A stretch of DNA of 56,430 nucleotides from Bacteroidales bacterium (lineage in GTDB: Bacteria > Bacteroidota > Bacteroidia > Bacteroidales > Tenuifilaceae), in contig RPRQ01000028.1 of the NCBI GenBank assembly GCA_003818205.1, positions 1 through 56,430 on the forward strand, read 5' to 3'. Shown here one piece after another: positions 42,736-51,119 of the stretch (positions are counted from its first letter, which is position 1; the number at the start of each line of letters is the position of its first letter). The translations under genes were made by a program, and so were the position numbers. The notes beneath the pieces were generated by a model that saw only the letters and a program-made list of their open reading frames with translations, made no database searches and had not been told where the DNA came from.

Positions 42736-43902
42736 ATGATGAATTTTTTAAAAGTAAGATATTTAGGCTTTTGTGCTGTTGTAGTACTGCTTTCTTTAAG
42801 TTCTTGTAGCAATAAGGATTCGGTGGTTGTTCGTGTGAAAATCACTAACAATGCAGATTCAAAGATATATATCGATAAATTGAATTACGCCAACTCTCAG
42901 GTAATCGATTCATCGGAGATTTCGAAGGGTGAGAATCTCATAAGGTTTAAAGTAAAATCGGTTTTTGAGCCTACTTTCTTAGTAATTAGAGTTCCCGAGC
43001 ATGGTGCAATAACCCTACTTTGTGAGCCTAATGAAAAGATGAACCTCATTGTCAATACCGATAAGTATTACGATTACACGGTGCTTGACTCCAAGGGTTC
43101 TCAAAAAACCAAGGAGCTAGCCGCTAAGCTTAGCGATTCGAAGAAGAAACTTTATGACCTAAAGGTGAAGTTTAATTTGGCGAAGGAAGAGGGGCTGAAA
43201 TCCTTGATTGAGCAGGAGTATAATGCAACCATTGATTCGCAACGCGCCTATAATTCAAAATTTATTTGGGCTAATACCATGTCTCGAGCAAGCGTAATGG
43301 CTGTTTACCAAAAGTTTGATGATGAGTTTTATGTATTCGATAGATCTGAGGATATTGTCCTGTTTAAAGCGGTGGCCTCTTCGCTAAGAGCCATTTACCC
43401 CAATTCCGACTACACCAAGGGGATGTTGGTTGACATTAAGCGGATGGAGGAGATTGTTCGGAGCGCTAAACTTAAGAATATGATAAGCACCTCGGTTAGC
43501 TCAATTCCCGATATTACGTTAAGTAACCCTAAGGGCGATGTGATAAAACTTTCGAGCTTCAAGGGGAAAGTTATTCTGCTTAACTTTTGGGCATCATGGG
43601 ATCAGTCGAGCATGATGGATATTCGAGAGCTAATAGAGACTTACAGCCAGTTTAAGAATAAAGGTTTTGAAATTTATCAGGTTTCATTGGATACAAATCG
43701 CGATGATTGGGTTAATGCCATTGAATCGGCAGGTCTGCCAGGGGTTAATGTCTGCGAACTTAACCCTAATGGCTCATTAGATGCTCGCATATATAATGTT
43801 TCCCAATTACCTTCAAACTATCTTATTGATAAAAATTTCACCATTGTTGGGAAGAACCTTTTCGGTGAAGCGTTGAAGAAAAAAATACGCGAGATATTAT
43901 AA
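42736..43902 (+). CDS. TlpA/DUF4369-type lipoprotein lacking CXXC
   Basis: 388 residues, a paralogue of the preceding gene. The lipoprotein signal reads FCAVVVLLSLSSCSNKD, with the lipid Cys near residue 24. A DUF4369-like domain, a charged helical linker and a thioredoxin fold follow: IKLSSFKGKVILLNFWASW, then DQSSMMDIRELIETYSQF. The CxxC site is WDQSS, so both redox cysteines are gone. A structural or chaperone role is likely, since the rest of the fold (SLDTNRDDWVNAIESAG) is kept. The start is ATG at 42736; the stop TAA overlaps the next start by one base (TAATG). Confidence 0.85.
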   Translation: MMNFLKVRYLGFCAVVVLLSLSSCSNKDSVVVRVKITNNADSKIYIDKLNYANSQVIDSSEISKGENLIRFKVKSVFEPTFLVIRVPEHGAITLLCEPNEKMNLIVNTDKYYDYTVLDSKGSQKTKELAAKLSDSKKKLYDLKVKFNLAKEEGLKSLIEQEYNATIDSQRAYNSKFIWANTMSRASVMAVYQKFDDEFYVFDRSEDIVLFKAVASSLRAIYPNSDYTKGMLVDIKRMEEIVRSAKLKNMISTSVSSIPDITLSNPKGDVIKLSSFKGKVILLNFWASWDQSSMMDIRELIETYSQFKNKGFEIYQVSLDTNRDDWVNAIESAGLPGVNVCELNPNGSLDARIYNVSQLPSNYLIDKNFTIVGKNLFGEALKKKIREIL

Positions 43903-44678
43903 TGAATGGCAAGAAAGTATATTTTGCTTCAGACCTACATTTAGGCCTTCCCACCCACAAGGAGAGTTTGCCTCGTGAGAAATTATTTGTAAAATGGCTC
44001 GATAGTATTAAGCATGATGCAGCAGAACTGTACTTGCTTGGCGATATTTTCGACTTTTGGTTTGAGTATCATCGGGTTGTTCCAAGGGGTTACAATCGGT
44101 TTATAGGTAAAATTGCGGAGCTAACGGATTCGGGTATTCCCGTATATTTCTTTAGCGGAAACCACGATGTGTGGATGTTCAACTACTTTCAAGAGGAACT
44201 TGGGGTTGAGATGCACCATAAACCGCTCATTAAAGAAATTTTCAATAAAAAATTTTTTCTTGCTCATGGTGATGGGCTAGGCAAGGGCGATAAAGGTTAT
44301 AAACTATTGAAATCAATATTTACTAACCCAACTCTTCAATGGCTATTCGCCCGATTACATCCAAATTTTTCGCTTTGGTTTGGTAATCAGTGGTCGGTTA
44401 GCAGCAGGTATTCAAAGGAGATTACCCATAAATTTAGGGGCGAGGATGAGCTGATTACTAAATTTACCCGTGATGAGCTGAAAAATCAGCATTACGATTT
44501 TTTTATCTTCGGCCATTGGCATTCTCCTATCATCTACCCTCTCAATGATTCATCGAACCTAGTAATTCTAGGCGATTGGTTGGTGAATAATACTTATACG
44601 GTATGGGATGGTGAGACCTTTAAGCTTATGCGATACAATGCTGAGGGTGATGATGCTGTTTTAAGTGAGGCTAAATAA
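43902..44678 (+). CDS. UDP-2,3-diacylglucosamine diphosphatase-like metallophosphoesterase (LpxH type)
   Basis: 258 residues. The calcineurin-like metal ligands are all there: ASDLHLGLPT, LLGDIFDFWFEY, FSGNHDVWM, FLAHGDGLG and IFGHWHSPI. The DIFDFWFEY segment points to the UDP-diacylglucosamine pyrophosphatase branch, which cleaves UMP from UDP-2,3-diacylglucosamine to give lipid X in lipid A synthesis. The start ATG shares a base with the stop of the upstream lipoprotein gene, so translation is probably coupled. No other lipid A genes are nearby. Confidence 0.88.
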   Translation: MNGKKVYFASDLHLGLPTHKESLPREKLFVKWLDSIKHDAAELYLLGDIFDFWFEYHRVVPRGYNRFIGKIAELTDSGIPVYFFSGNHDVWMFNYFQEELGVEMHHKPLIKEIFNKKFFLAHGDGLGKGDKGYKLLKSIFTNPTLQWLFARLHPNFSLWFGNQWSVSSRYSKEITHKFRGEDELITKFTRDELKNQHYDFFIFGHWHSPIIYPLNDSSNLVILGDWLVNNTYTVWDGETFKLMRYNAEGDDAVLSEAK

Positions 44679-44707
44679 CGTCAGTTCGCCGTAGGTAAAA
44701 ATGACTG

Positions 44708-44740
44708 CCTGCCGCCTACCTGCAGGCAGGATAGGCAGGC
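44708..44740. repeat. REP-like palindrome (CCTGCCG...GGCAGG)
   Basis: A GC-rich imperfect palindrome, CCTGCCGCCTACCTGCAGG followed by CAGGATAGGCAGG, in the gap after the LpxH-like gene. Related shorter hairpins are at 55213-55228 (GCCTGCCGGTAGGC) and in the gaps near 31714 and 56273. Could also serve as a terminator. Confidence 0.55.
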
Positions 44741-44858
44741 TCCAGGTCCAGTCTTCCAAGAAACATTGTATTAACATTATAACATAACAAGCCATTTTAA
44801 ATCGAATTAACGTTAAATAGCTGCTACTATCCCTAATGAATGATTTTAACCATCGTCG

Positions 44859-45449
44859 ATGAACTTCTTAGCGCACCTTTACCTTTCGGGTTCAAATACT
44901 GATATTCGCCTTGGGAATTTTATAGGCGATTATGTTAAGGGTAAGCATTTTGAAAAGTATCCTCCTGATGTTCAGAAAGGCATAGCGCTTCATCGTGCTA
45001 TCGACTCATTTACCGATAAACACCCTTCAACACATTCGTGTATTGAGCTATTACGACCAGGTTATGGGAAGTATGCGGGTGTTGTGGTTGATGTACTCTT
45101 CGATCATGTTTTGGCCAACGAGTGGGACAAGTATTCTGATTCGAATCTCAAATGGTTTGCTCATAGGTTTTATTTTCAAATGGTTCAACGGTATTTCCTT
45201 TTACCCGATAGGGTAAAGAATTTTCTACCTTTTATGATCAAGAGTAATCGGCTGTATAGCTATAGAACTCAAGTAGGGGTGAAGCGGGCTATTGAGATTA
45301 TGAGTGCCATAACCTCATTGCCCGAGAATTCGGCATACGCCATTGAGGTTTTAAACGAAAACTATCCTCAATTTTCATCTCATTTTAATACTTTTTTTCC
45401 CGAGCTGATTGAACTTGTAAAGAATGAATTTGATATTTCGTTCGATTAA
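44859..45449 (+). CDS. ACP phosphodiesterase-like protein (DUF479/AcpH family)
   Basis: 196 residues. The signature is MNFLAHLYLSGSNTDIRLGN, then GDYVKGKHFE, HRAIDSFTDKHP and FDHVLANEWDKYSD, a pattern of His and Asp residues shared with AcpH, which removes the phosphopantetheine arm of acyl carrier protein. The length fits the family. ATG at 44859. It converges on rodA, with only 5 bp between the stop codons; a short GC hairpin (45459-45472) lies in the end of rodA. Confidence 0.88.
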   Translation: MNFLAHLYLSGSNTDIRLGNFIGDYVKGKHFEKYPPDVQKGIALHRAIDSFTDKHPSTHSCIELLRPGYGKYAGVVVDVLFDHVLANEWDKYSDSNLKWFAHRFYFQMVQRYFLLPDRVKNFLPFMIKSNRLYSYRTQVGVKRAIEIMSAITSLPENSAYAIEVLNENYPQFSSHFNTFFPELIELVKNEFDISFD

Positions 45450-45454
45450 TCCCG

Positions 45455-46864
45455 TTATCTCGACGAGTCGAGTTTAATAAATATGAATAGTAGTATTGTG
45501 AATGCCCACAGCGAGGATCCTCCATAGCTGAAGAACGGTAGCGGGATACCTATAACTGGGAAAAGGCCAATGGTCATACCTACATTAACTGCAACGTGAA
45601 AAAAGAGAATGGAAACCACACCATAACCGTAAACCCTTGCAAACGATTCTCTTTGCCGTTCGGCAAGCATTATCAACCTTAAAATAAGTATCAAAAACAG
45701 GGATAGCACCACTGATGAACCAATGAATCCCCACTCTTCGCCAACTGTACAAAATATAAAATCGGTGCTCTGCTCCGGAACAAAGTTGAACTTAGTTTGA
45801 GTGCCTCCTAGAAAGCCCTTGCCGGAGAACCCACCCGAGCCAATAGCAATTTTTGATTGATTCACGTTATAACCCCAACCCTGTGGATCGGCTTCAATTC
45901 CAAGCAGATCATTAATCCTTTTCTGCTGATGTATTGGTAGTACTTTGTGATACCCATAATCTACCGATAGCGAAAAACTTGTTGTAACTACTAGGAATAT
46001 CGTAAGGTAATATATAAAATGAATTCGACGGAGAAAAGCATATGCTATTGCTAATGGAGTGCCGATTAGCATTGAAAATAGTATGATATATGTTGACGAG
46101 ATTTTGTAGCCAAGGTACTTTAACGTAAAGTAGAGCGCTAATCCAAATAGTATTGTTGAAATGGCATATATGATGGCCTCTTTTTGTTTATCGCCATAAA
46201 TTAAATACAGTAGTATTGTAATGCAAAAAAGCGTAATAAGGATAAAAGCGTTGCTAGCAATAATAACTAGAATGAATAGAATAACCATGAACAGGAGGAA
46301 AAGCATAAACCAGTTGGGTAGCCCTTCACGGTAAAGAAGGAGGATTAATGCTCCATAAACCATTGCCGATCCCGTATCGTTTTGCAAGATAATGATAAAA
46401 GCAGGTAGCAGGATGATAATTGAAATCTTAAGCAGCGAACTTGGTTGTAGTATTTTGAAATTGAACACGCCAATAAGTTTTGCTAAGGCTAGTATTGTTG
46501 CGAACTTAGTAAACTCAGCAGGTTGTATTCCCACAGAACCAAATTGTAACCACGAGTGAGCACCATTTACAACTCTCCCGAAAAGCAAGGCAGCAATAAG
46601 CGAAAGTAATGCAAGTCCGTAAAAGAAGTAGGCAAATACAAAATATACCCTTCTATCTATAAGAAGTATAACTAAAGCAAGCGCAAAGGCAAATATTATC
46701 CAAACCAGTTGCATCCCATATCTTTGCGTGAAATCGAGGATGCTATTGTGTTCATCGCTATAAACCGCAGCGTAAATATTTATCCACCCCATAAACACTA
46801 ATGCGAGGTAGATGAAAATTGTTGGCCAATCGAGGCCCCCCCATGTGCTATTTCTTTCCTGCAT
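45455..46864 (-). CDS. rodA: Rod shape-determining protein RodA (SEDS glycosyltransferase)
   Basis: 469 residues, polytopic, ~10 transmembrane segments. SEDS landmarks are GAHSWLQFGSVGIQPAEFTK, QNDTGSAMVYGA, QSKIAIGSGGFSGKGFLGGT, EQSTDFIFCTVGEEWGFIG and PLPFFSYGGSSLWAF. RodA polymerises lipid II into glycan strands alongside PBP2. It overlaps the preceding mrdA gene by 17 bp (46848-46864), the classic pair. Last gene of the rod-shape operon. Confidence 0.95.
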   Translation of the reverse strand: MQERNSTWGGLDWPTIFIYLALVFMGWINIYAAVYSDEHNSILDFTQRYGMQLVWIIFAFALALVILLIDRRVYFVFAYFFYGLALLSLIAALLFGRVVNGAHSWLQFGSVGIQPAEFTKFATILALAKLIGVFNFKILQPSSLLKISIIILLPAFIIILQNDTGSAMVYGALILLLYREGLPNWFMLFLLFMVILFILVIIASNAFILITLFCITILLYLIYGDKQKEAIIYAISTILFGLALYFTLKYLGYKISSTYIILFSMLIGTPLAIAYAFLRRIHFIYYLTIFLVVTTSFSLSVDYGYHKVLPIHQQKRINDLLGIEADPQGWGYNVNQSKIAIGSGGFSGKGFLGGTQTKFNFVPEQSTDFIFCTVGEEWGFIGSSVVLSLFLILILRLIMLAERQRESFARVYGYGVVSILFFHVAVNVGMTIGLFPVIGIPLPFFSYGGSSLWAFTILLFIFIKLDSSR

Positions 46865-48695
46865 GGCGATCGAGTAAAACAGCGTCTTGAATATACTTCT
46901 CTAAATCGGGTCGCGATATTGAATCGGCCAAATACTTTTCAATCATCAAACTTGCGATGGGCGAAGCCCATGTTCCCCCAAAGCCTGCATTTTCAATATA
47001 AACAGCGATAGCTATTTTGGGATCATCTTTTGGTGCGAAGGCGATAAATACCGAATGGTCTGCTCCATGAGGATTTTGTGCTGTTCCGGTTTTTCCGCAT
47101 ATTCTAATATTTGGTAATGCTGCATTAAGCGCTGTACCCCCTGCTCCGCCATTTACGGCCATATCCATGCCCTCTACAACGTAGTCGAACCACGTAGAGT
47201 CTATGGTTGTGGTGTACTTTGTTGTATATTTCGGGTCGATTCCGTCAAACTCTTTGATTTCTTTAACAACATGGGGCGAATAGTAGTAACCCCTGTTGGC
47301 TATTATCGACGAAAGATTTGCTATTTGCAGCGGGGTGGCACCAAGTTCCCCTTGCCCAATTGAAAGCGAAATAATGGTTAGTGAGTTCCAACCACCCTTT
47401 CGGAAATATCTATCGTAGAAGCTAACGGATGGTACAGTTCCTCTTTGTTCATTCGGGAGATCGATATTTAATCGGTTTCCAAAGCCAAACGATTCAACAT
47501 GCTTCTTCCAAATCGAGAACCCAGCCTCTGCAGATCCAAGCATTGGTTTGTCTATAATACCTCGAAATACATAACAGAAATAGGTGTTGCACGACATTTG
47601 AATGGCTTGCGTAAATGCTAAGGGTGAGGGGTGAATATGACAGCCAACCCCACGTCCTATTGGGAAACCGCCAGCACATCCATAACGTGTAGTAGGATAG
47701 ACCGTTCCCTCCTGTAGCCCTATTAGCCCATTTACAATTTTAAAAGTTGAGCCAGGGGGATAAGGAGCCATTAATGATCTGTTGAATATGGGTTTAAGCG
47801 TATCGCTCTGAAGTATTTTAACATTATTTTTTCTGTTTCTTCCAACTAAAAGTTCAGGATCGTAAATCGGACTTGATATCATTGCTAGTACCTCACCAGT
47901 TTTTGGTTCAATGGCGACAATACTTCCAATCTTGTTGACCATGAGGTTCTCCCCATAGCTTTGAAGCTTTGCATCAATTGTGCAAACAATATCTTTACCC
48001 ACCACAGCTGCTGTATCGTACAAACCATTTTCATACGATCCTTTTATGCGATTATGAACATCAACCATGAATATCTTAACCCCTTTTTTACCTCGAAGCT
48101 CCTTTTCGTAAGATTTCTCAAGCCCGTTAACCCCAATATAGTCGCCTAATTGATAGTAGGGGTTTTTAGCAATAATACTTGAGTCAACCTCACCAACGTA
48201 ACCGAATAAATGGCTAGCCATTTTATAGGGATATGTTCTTAATGTTCGGGGATGCACATCAAAACCAGGGTATTTATACAATTTCTCTTGTAAAATAGCA
48301 TAGGTTTTGGTTGATATTTGTTTTAAAAAAACCGAGGGTTTGTAAGGCGAGTAGCCTTTCATCCTTTTAATCTGAATGAAACTAGCTTTAACCTGCTCCT
48401 TTGATATGCCTAGTATCGAAGCAAATTCAACGGTGTCGAAGGCTTTGACTTCGTTTTTAATAACCATTAGGTCGTATGCCGCTTGGTTGCAAACGATTAA
48501 ATCACCATTCCTATCATAAACCAATCCTCGTGCGGGGTACTGAGGGATATATCTAAAAACATTATTACTTGCCGATAATTTGTACGATTGCTCAACAATT
48601 TGAAGCAAGAATAGCTTAATGAGTATGACGATAAAAACAATAAGAATGATACTTGAGATGATGTACTTTTTATCGGTAGTAATGTTTAGCTGCAC
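46848..48695 (-). CDS. mrdA: Penicillin-binding protein 2 (peptidoglycan transpeptidase)
   Basis: 615 residues. One N-terminal transmembrane helix (ISSIILIVFIVILIKLFLLQ) leads to the PBP dimerisation domain and the transpeptidase domain with its three motifs: PGSTFKI (SxxK), SCNT (SxN) and KTGTAQNP (KTG). It crosslinks the glycan strands made by RodA during cell elongation. The start is GTG at 48693-48695, 14 bp after mreD; no ATG fits the N terminus. The last codons overlap rodA. Confidence 0.95.
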   Translation of the reverse strand: MQLNITTDKKYIISSIILIVFIVILIKLFLLQIVEQSYKLSASNNVFRYIPQYPARGLVYDRNGDLIVCNQAAYDLMVIKNEVKAFDTVEFASILGISKEQVKASFIQIKRMKGYSPYKPSVFLKQISTKTYAILQEKLYKYPGFDVHPRTLRTYPYKMASHLFGYVGEVDSSIIAKNPYYQLGDYIGVNGLEKSYEKELRGKKGVKIFMVDVHNRIKGSYENGLYDTAAVVGKDIVCTIDAKLQSYGENLMVNKIGSIVAIEPKTGEVLAMISSPIYDPELLVGRNRKNNVKILQSDTLKPIFNRSLMAPYPPGSTFKIVNGLIGLQEGTVYPTTRYGCAGGFPIGRGVGCHIHPSPLAFTQAIQMSCNTYFCYVFRGIIDKPMLGSAEAGFSIWKKHVESFGFGNRLNIDLPNEQRGTVPSVSFYDRYFRKGGWNSLTIISLSIGQGELGATPLQIANLSSIIANRGYYYSPHVVKEIKEFDGIDPKYTTKYTTTIDSTWFDYVVEGMDMAVNGGAGGTALNAALPNIRICGKTGTAQNPHGADHSVFIAFAPKDDPKIAIAVYIENAGFGGTWASPIASLMIEKYLADSISRPDLEKYIQDAVLLDRHAGKK

Positions 48696-48709
48696 TTTTC
48701 AATTTTGGT

Positions 48710-49225
48710 TTAGTTGGATTGGTTGCGAATCAAAAAGAATTGACTGAGCAGTATGAAAAGTGCTGTAAAAACAGAACTTAGCATTACCCTTAGAAGGGTC
48801 GTGAAGAAGTGAGCAAATGAAAATGTTTCAAGATAAAACAGAACGAAATGATGAGCAATAACAATGAAAAATGTATATTTTATGAACCAGCCAATATCTT
48901 TCATGTTCAAAGCGGGGCTACCTTTTTTATCGGTTGATTCGTGGGTAGATATGTTTGATAGGATTAAAGGTCGGATAAATGCAACGAAAAGGGTTGCCGA
49001 TGAGTGCATGCCAAGTGTGCCTGAAAACGCATCCATGGTTAAGCCGGTAATGAACCCAAGGGTTAGCAATAGCCACCCAGGGATTTCAAAAGGCAAAAGC
49101 ATAATAAATAGAATATAAACGTAAGGATTGATGAAGCCGCCCAACTTGATATTGTTTAAAATCAAGGTTTGGAGCGCTATAAGCGCTATGAAGGTTAAAG
49201 CATAACGGGTTAGCTGTTTACTCAT
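48710..49225 (-). CDS. mreD: Rod shape-determining protein MreD
   Basis: 171 residues, five to six hydrophobic segments, as expected of MreD: LTFIALIALQTLILNNIKLG, NPYVYILFIMLLPFEIPGWL and FITGLTMDAFSGTLGMHSSA. It is a small membrane scaffold of the elongasome. It overlaps mreC by 8 bp (49218-49225) and precedes mrdA. Sequence alone would be weak, since MreD is poorly conserved; its place in the operon makes the call firm. Confidence 0.92.
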   Translation of the reverse strand: MSKQLTRYALTFIALIALQTLILNNIKLGGFINPYVYILFIMLLPFEIPGWLLLTLGFITGLTMDAFSGTLGMHSSATLFVAFIRPLILSNISTHESTDKKGSPALNMKDIGWFIKYTFFIVIAHHFVLFYLETFSFAHFFTTLLRVMLSSVFTALFILLSQFFLIRNQSN

Positions 49226-50039
49226 TTTGCTTTTCGATTAAATTTTTTTCGGCCGCTTGATGCGATTTTATAACGTAAACATTGTTGATTCTCTTGAAAT
49301 CTGATAATAATTTAACTTTTACAATATAAAAACTCCCATCTTTCAATTCGAATTCTTCAATAATACCCAACGGAATATTCGGAGGGAAGATTGTGGAGTA
49401 ACCGCTTGTTACAATGGTATCGCCTTGGGTCAGGTTTACGTGTTGAGGAATTTCCGAAAGTATTGTTTCTCTATAATTTACCCCATCCCAGTACAGCGAG
49501 CCAAATGTACCCGAGCGGCTATGCTTTGCCGAAACCTTTAAATTTGTATTCAACAGAGAGATTACCGTTGAAAAGTTTTTTGTTACCGAAGCCACAACGC
49601 CAACTATACCATCTTTAGTGATTACACCCATTTCGCTTTGAATGCCTTCATTCGATCCCACGTTTAGGGTAATAAAATTGTTCTGCTTATTGATTGTGTT
49701 ATTTACAACTTTTGCTGTTGAGTAGGTGTATTTAACGCTCCCAATAGAATCGGTTAAATTCGATTTGTTGGCTTCAAGCCTGTTCTTGAGTTTTTCCATC
49801 TCGTTTCTAAGGGCAACGTTCTCAACCATAAACTCAATGTTGGTCTGCTTGAAGTGGAAGTAATTGCTAATGCTGCGGATCTGATTGTCGATTACGCTAA
49901 TTACCCCACGGCTTAACTTCCCAAAACTTGCTTTTTGGTAGTAGTTATGATCGACGAGAAGCCAAATAGAAAAGCCTTCTAGTATAAGGAACAGTAAAAG
50001 GAAATAGTACTTTTCTAGAAAACGAAGAAGGCTATTCAT
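49218..50039 (-). CDS. mreC: Rod shape-determining protein MreC
   Basis: 273 residues: a single N-terminal transmembrane helix (KYYFLLLFLILEGFSIWLLV), a coiled-coil (ENVALRNEMEKLKNRLEANK) and two beta domains with NVGSNEGIQSEMGVIT and GIVGVVASVTKNFSTVISLL. It organises the elongasome in the periplasm and links MreB, MreD and PBP2. It lies 39 bp after mreB and overlaps mreD by 8 bp. Confidence 0.95.
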   Translation of the reverse strand: MNSLLRFLEKYYFLLLFLILEGFSIWLLVDHNYYQKASFGKLSRGVISVIDNQIRSISNYFHFKQTNIEFMVENVALRNEMEKLKNRLEANKSNLTDSIGSVKYTYSTAKVVNNTINKQNNFITLNVGSNEGIQSEMGVITKDGIVGVVASVTKNFSTVISLLNTNLKVSAKHSRSGTFGSLYWDGVNYRETILSEIPQHVNLTQGDTIVTSGYSTIFPPNIPLGIIEEFELKDGSFYIVKVKLLSDFKRINNVYVIKSHQAAEKNLIEKQNE

Positions 50040-50078
50040 TGGTACAACAAGGTTGTTTTAATTAACGTTTGCTTATGG

Positions 50079-51101
50079 TTAGCGCATCAAGAATGGGAAT
50101 CGGTCAACATTTTTTAAGGCAATACCTGTTCCCCTTGCAACAGCATGTAAAGGATCCTCGGCAACCCTGAATTTGATGTTGATCTTATCGGTTAACCGCT
50201 TATCGAGACCTTTTAGCAATCCGCCGCCACCGGCAAGGTAGATGCCTTTTTTAACGATATCGGCATAAAGTTCGGGTGGCGTTTGCTCAAGTACTCCAAG
50301 GATTGCCGCTTCAACCTTTGAGATCGATTTATCTAGGCAGTGCGCAATTTCTTGATATGAGATTGGTACTTCGATAGGAAGTGCGGTCATCAGGTTTGGC
50401 CCACGCACAATAAAATCGGCAGGGGGATTATCCAAATCGGGTAGAGCAGAGCCTACAGCAATTTTTATGTCCTCGGCGGTACGCTCACCGATTTTAATGT
50501 TGTGCTGATGGCGCATATATGCCTGAATATCAGCCGTAAAACCATCACCGGCAATGCGGATGGATTTGTTGCATACGATACCACCCAGCGCAATTACTGC
50601 TATTTCAGTGGTTCCGCCTCCTATGTCAACCACCATGTTGCCCTCAGGTGCTTCAACGTCAAGCCCGATACCTAGAGCTGCAGCCATAGGCTCATAAATC
50701 ATATACACATCACGACCGCCAGCATGCTCCGATGAGTCGCGAACGGCGCGAATTTCAACTTCGGTACTTCCGCTTGGGATACAAACCACCATACGGAGCG
50801 AAGGGGAGAAGAGCTTATTGCTTGGGTTGATCATCTTGATCATCCCTCTAATCATCTGCTCAGCTGCATTAAAATCGGCGATTACACCATCGCGGAGCGG
50901 ACGAATGGTTCTAATATTCTCGTGAGTTTTACCGTGCATCTGCCGGGCTTTCTCACCTATTGCAATCAATTTGCCTGTAGCTTGATCAATTGCAACGATG
51001 GAGGGCTCATCCACAACAATTTTATCGTTGTGGATAATAATGGTATTGGCTGTTCCAAGGTCAATTGCCAATTCTTGCGTTAAAAATGAAAAAAGTCCCA
51101 T
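50079..51101 (-). CDS. mreB: Rod shape-determining protein MreB (bacterial actin)
   Basis: 340 residues. Actin-fold motifs: the phosphate-1 loop LAIDLGTANTIII, VDIGGGTTEIAVIALGG (phosphate 2) and GIYLAGGGGLLKGLD (adenosine). MreB polymers guide the elongasome. It follows purH by 18 bp and precedes mreC. The N terminus MGLFSFLTQE would form the membrane-binding helix. ATG at 51099-51101. Confidence 0.97.
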   Translation of the reverse strand: MGLFSFLTQELAIDLGTANTIIIHNDKIVVDEPSIVAIDQATGKLIAIGEKARQMHGKTHENIRTIRPLRDGVIADFNAAEQMIRGMIKMINPSNKLFSPSLRMVVCIPSGSTEVEIRAVRDSSEHAGGRDVYMIYEPMAAALGIGLDVEAPEGNMVVDIGGGTTEIAVIALGGIVCNKSIRIAGDGFTADIQAYMRHQHNIKIGERTAEDIKIAVGSALPDLDNPPADFIVRGPNLMTALPIEVPISYQEIAHCLDKSISKVEAAILGVLEQTPPELYADIVKKGIYLAGGGGLLKGLDKRLTDKINIKFRVAEDPLHAVARGTGIALKNVDRFPFLMR

Positions 51102-51119
51102 ATCTTGATTTTTATTTTT

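Noticed and set aside
45459-45472. CTCGAC-GA-GTCGAG hairpin as terminator after the ACP phosphodiesterase-like gene
   Set aside because: The stem is short with a two-base loop and lies within rodA codons; a T-rich stretch follows but the evidence is too thin to call it.
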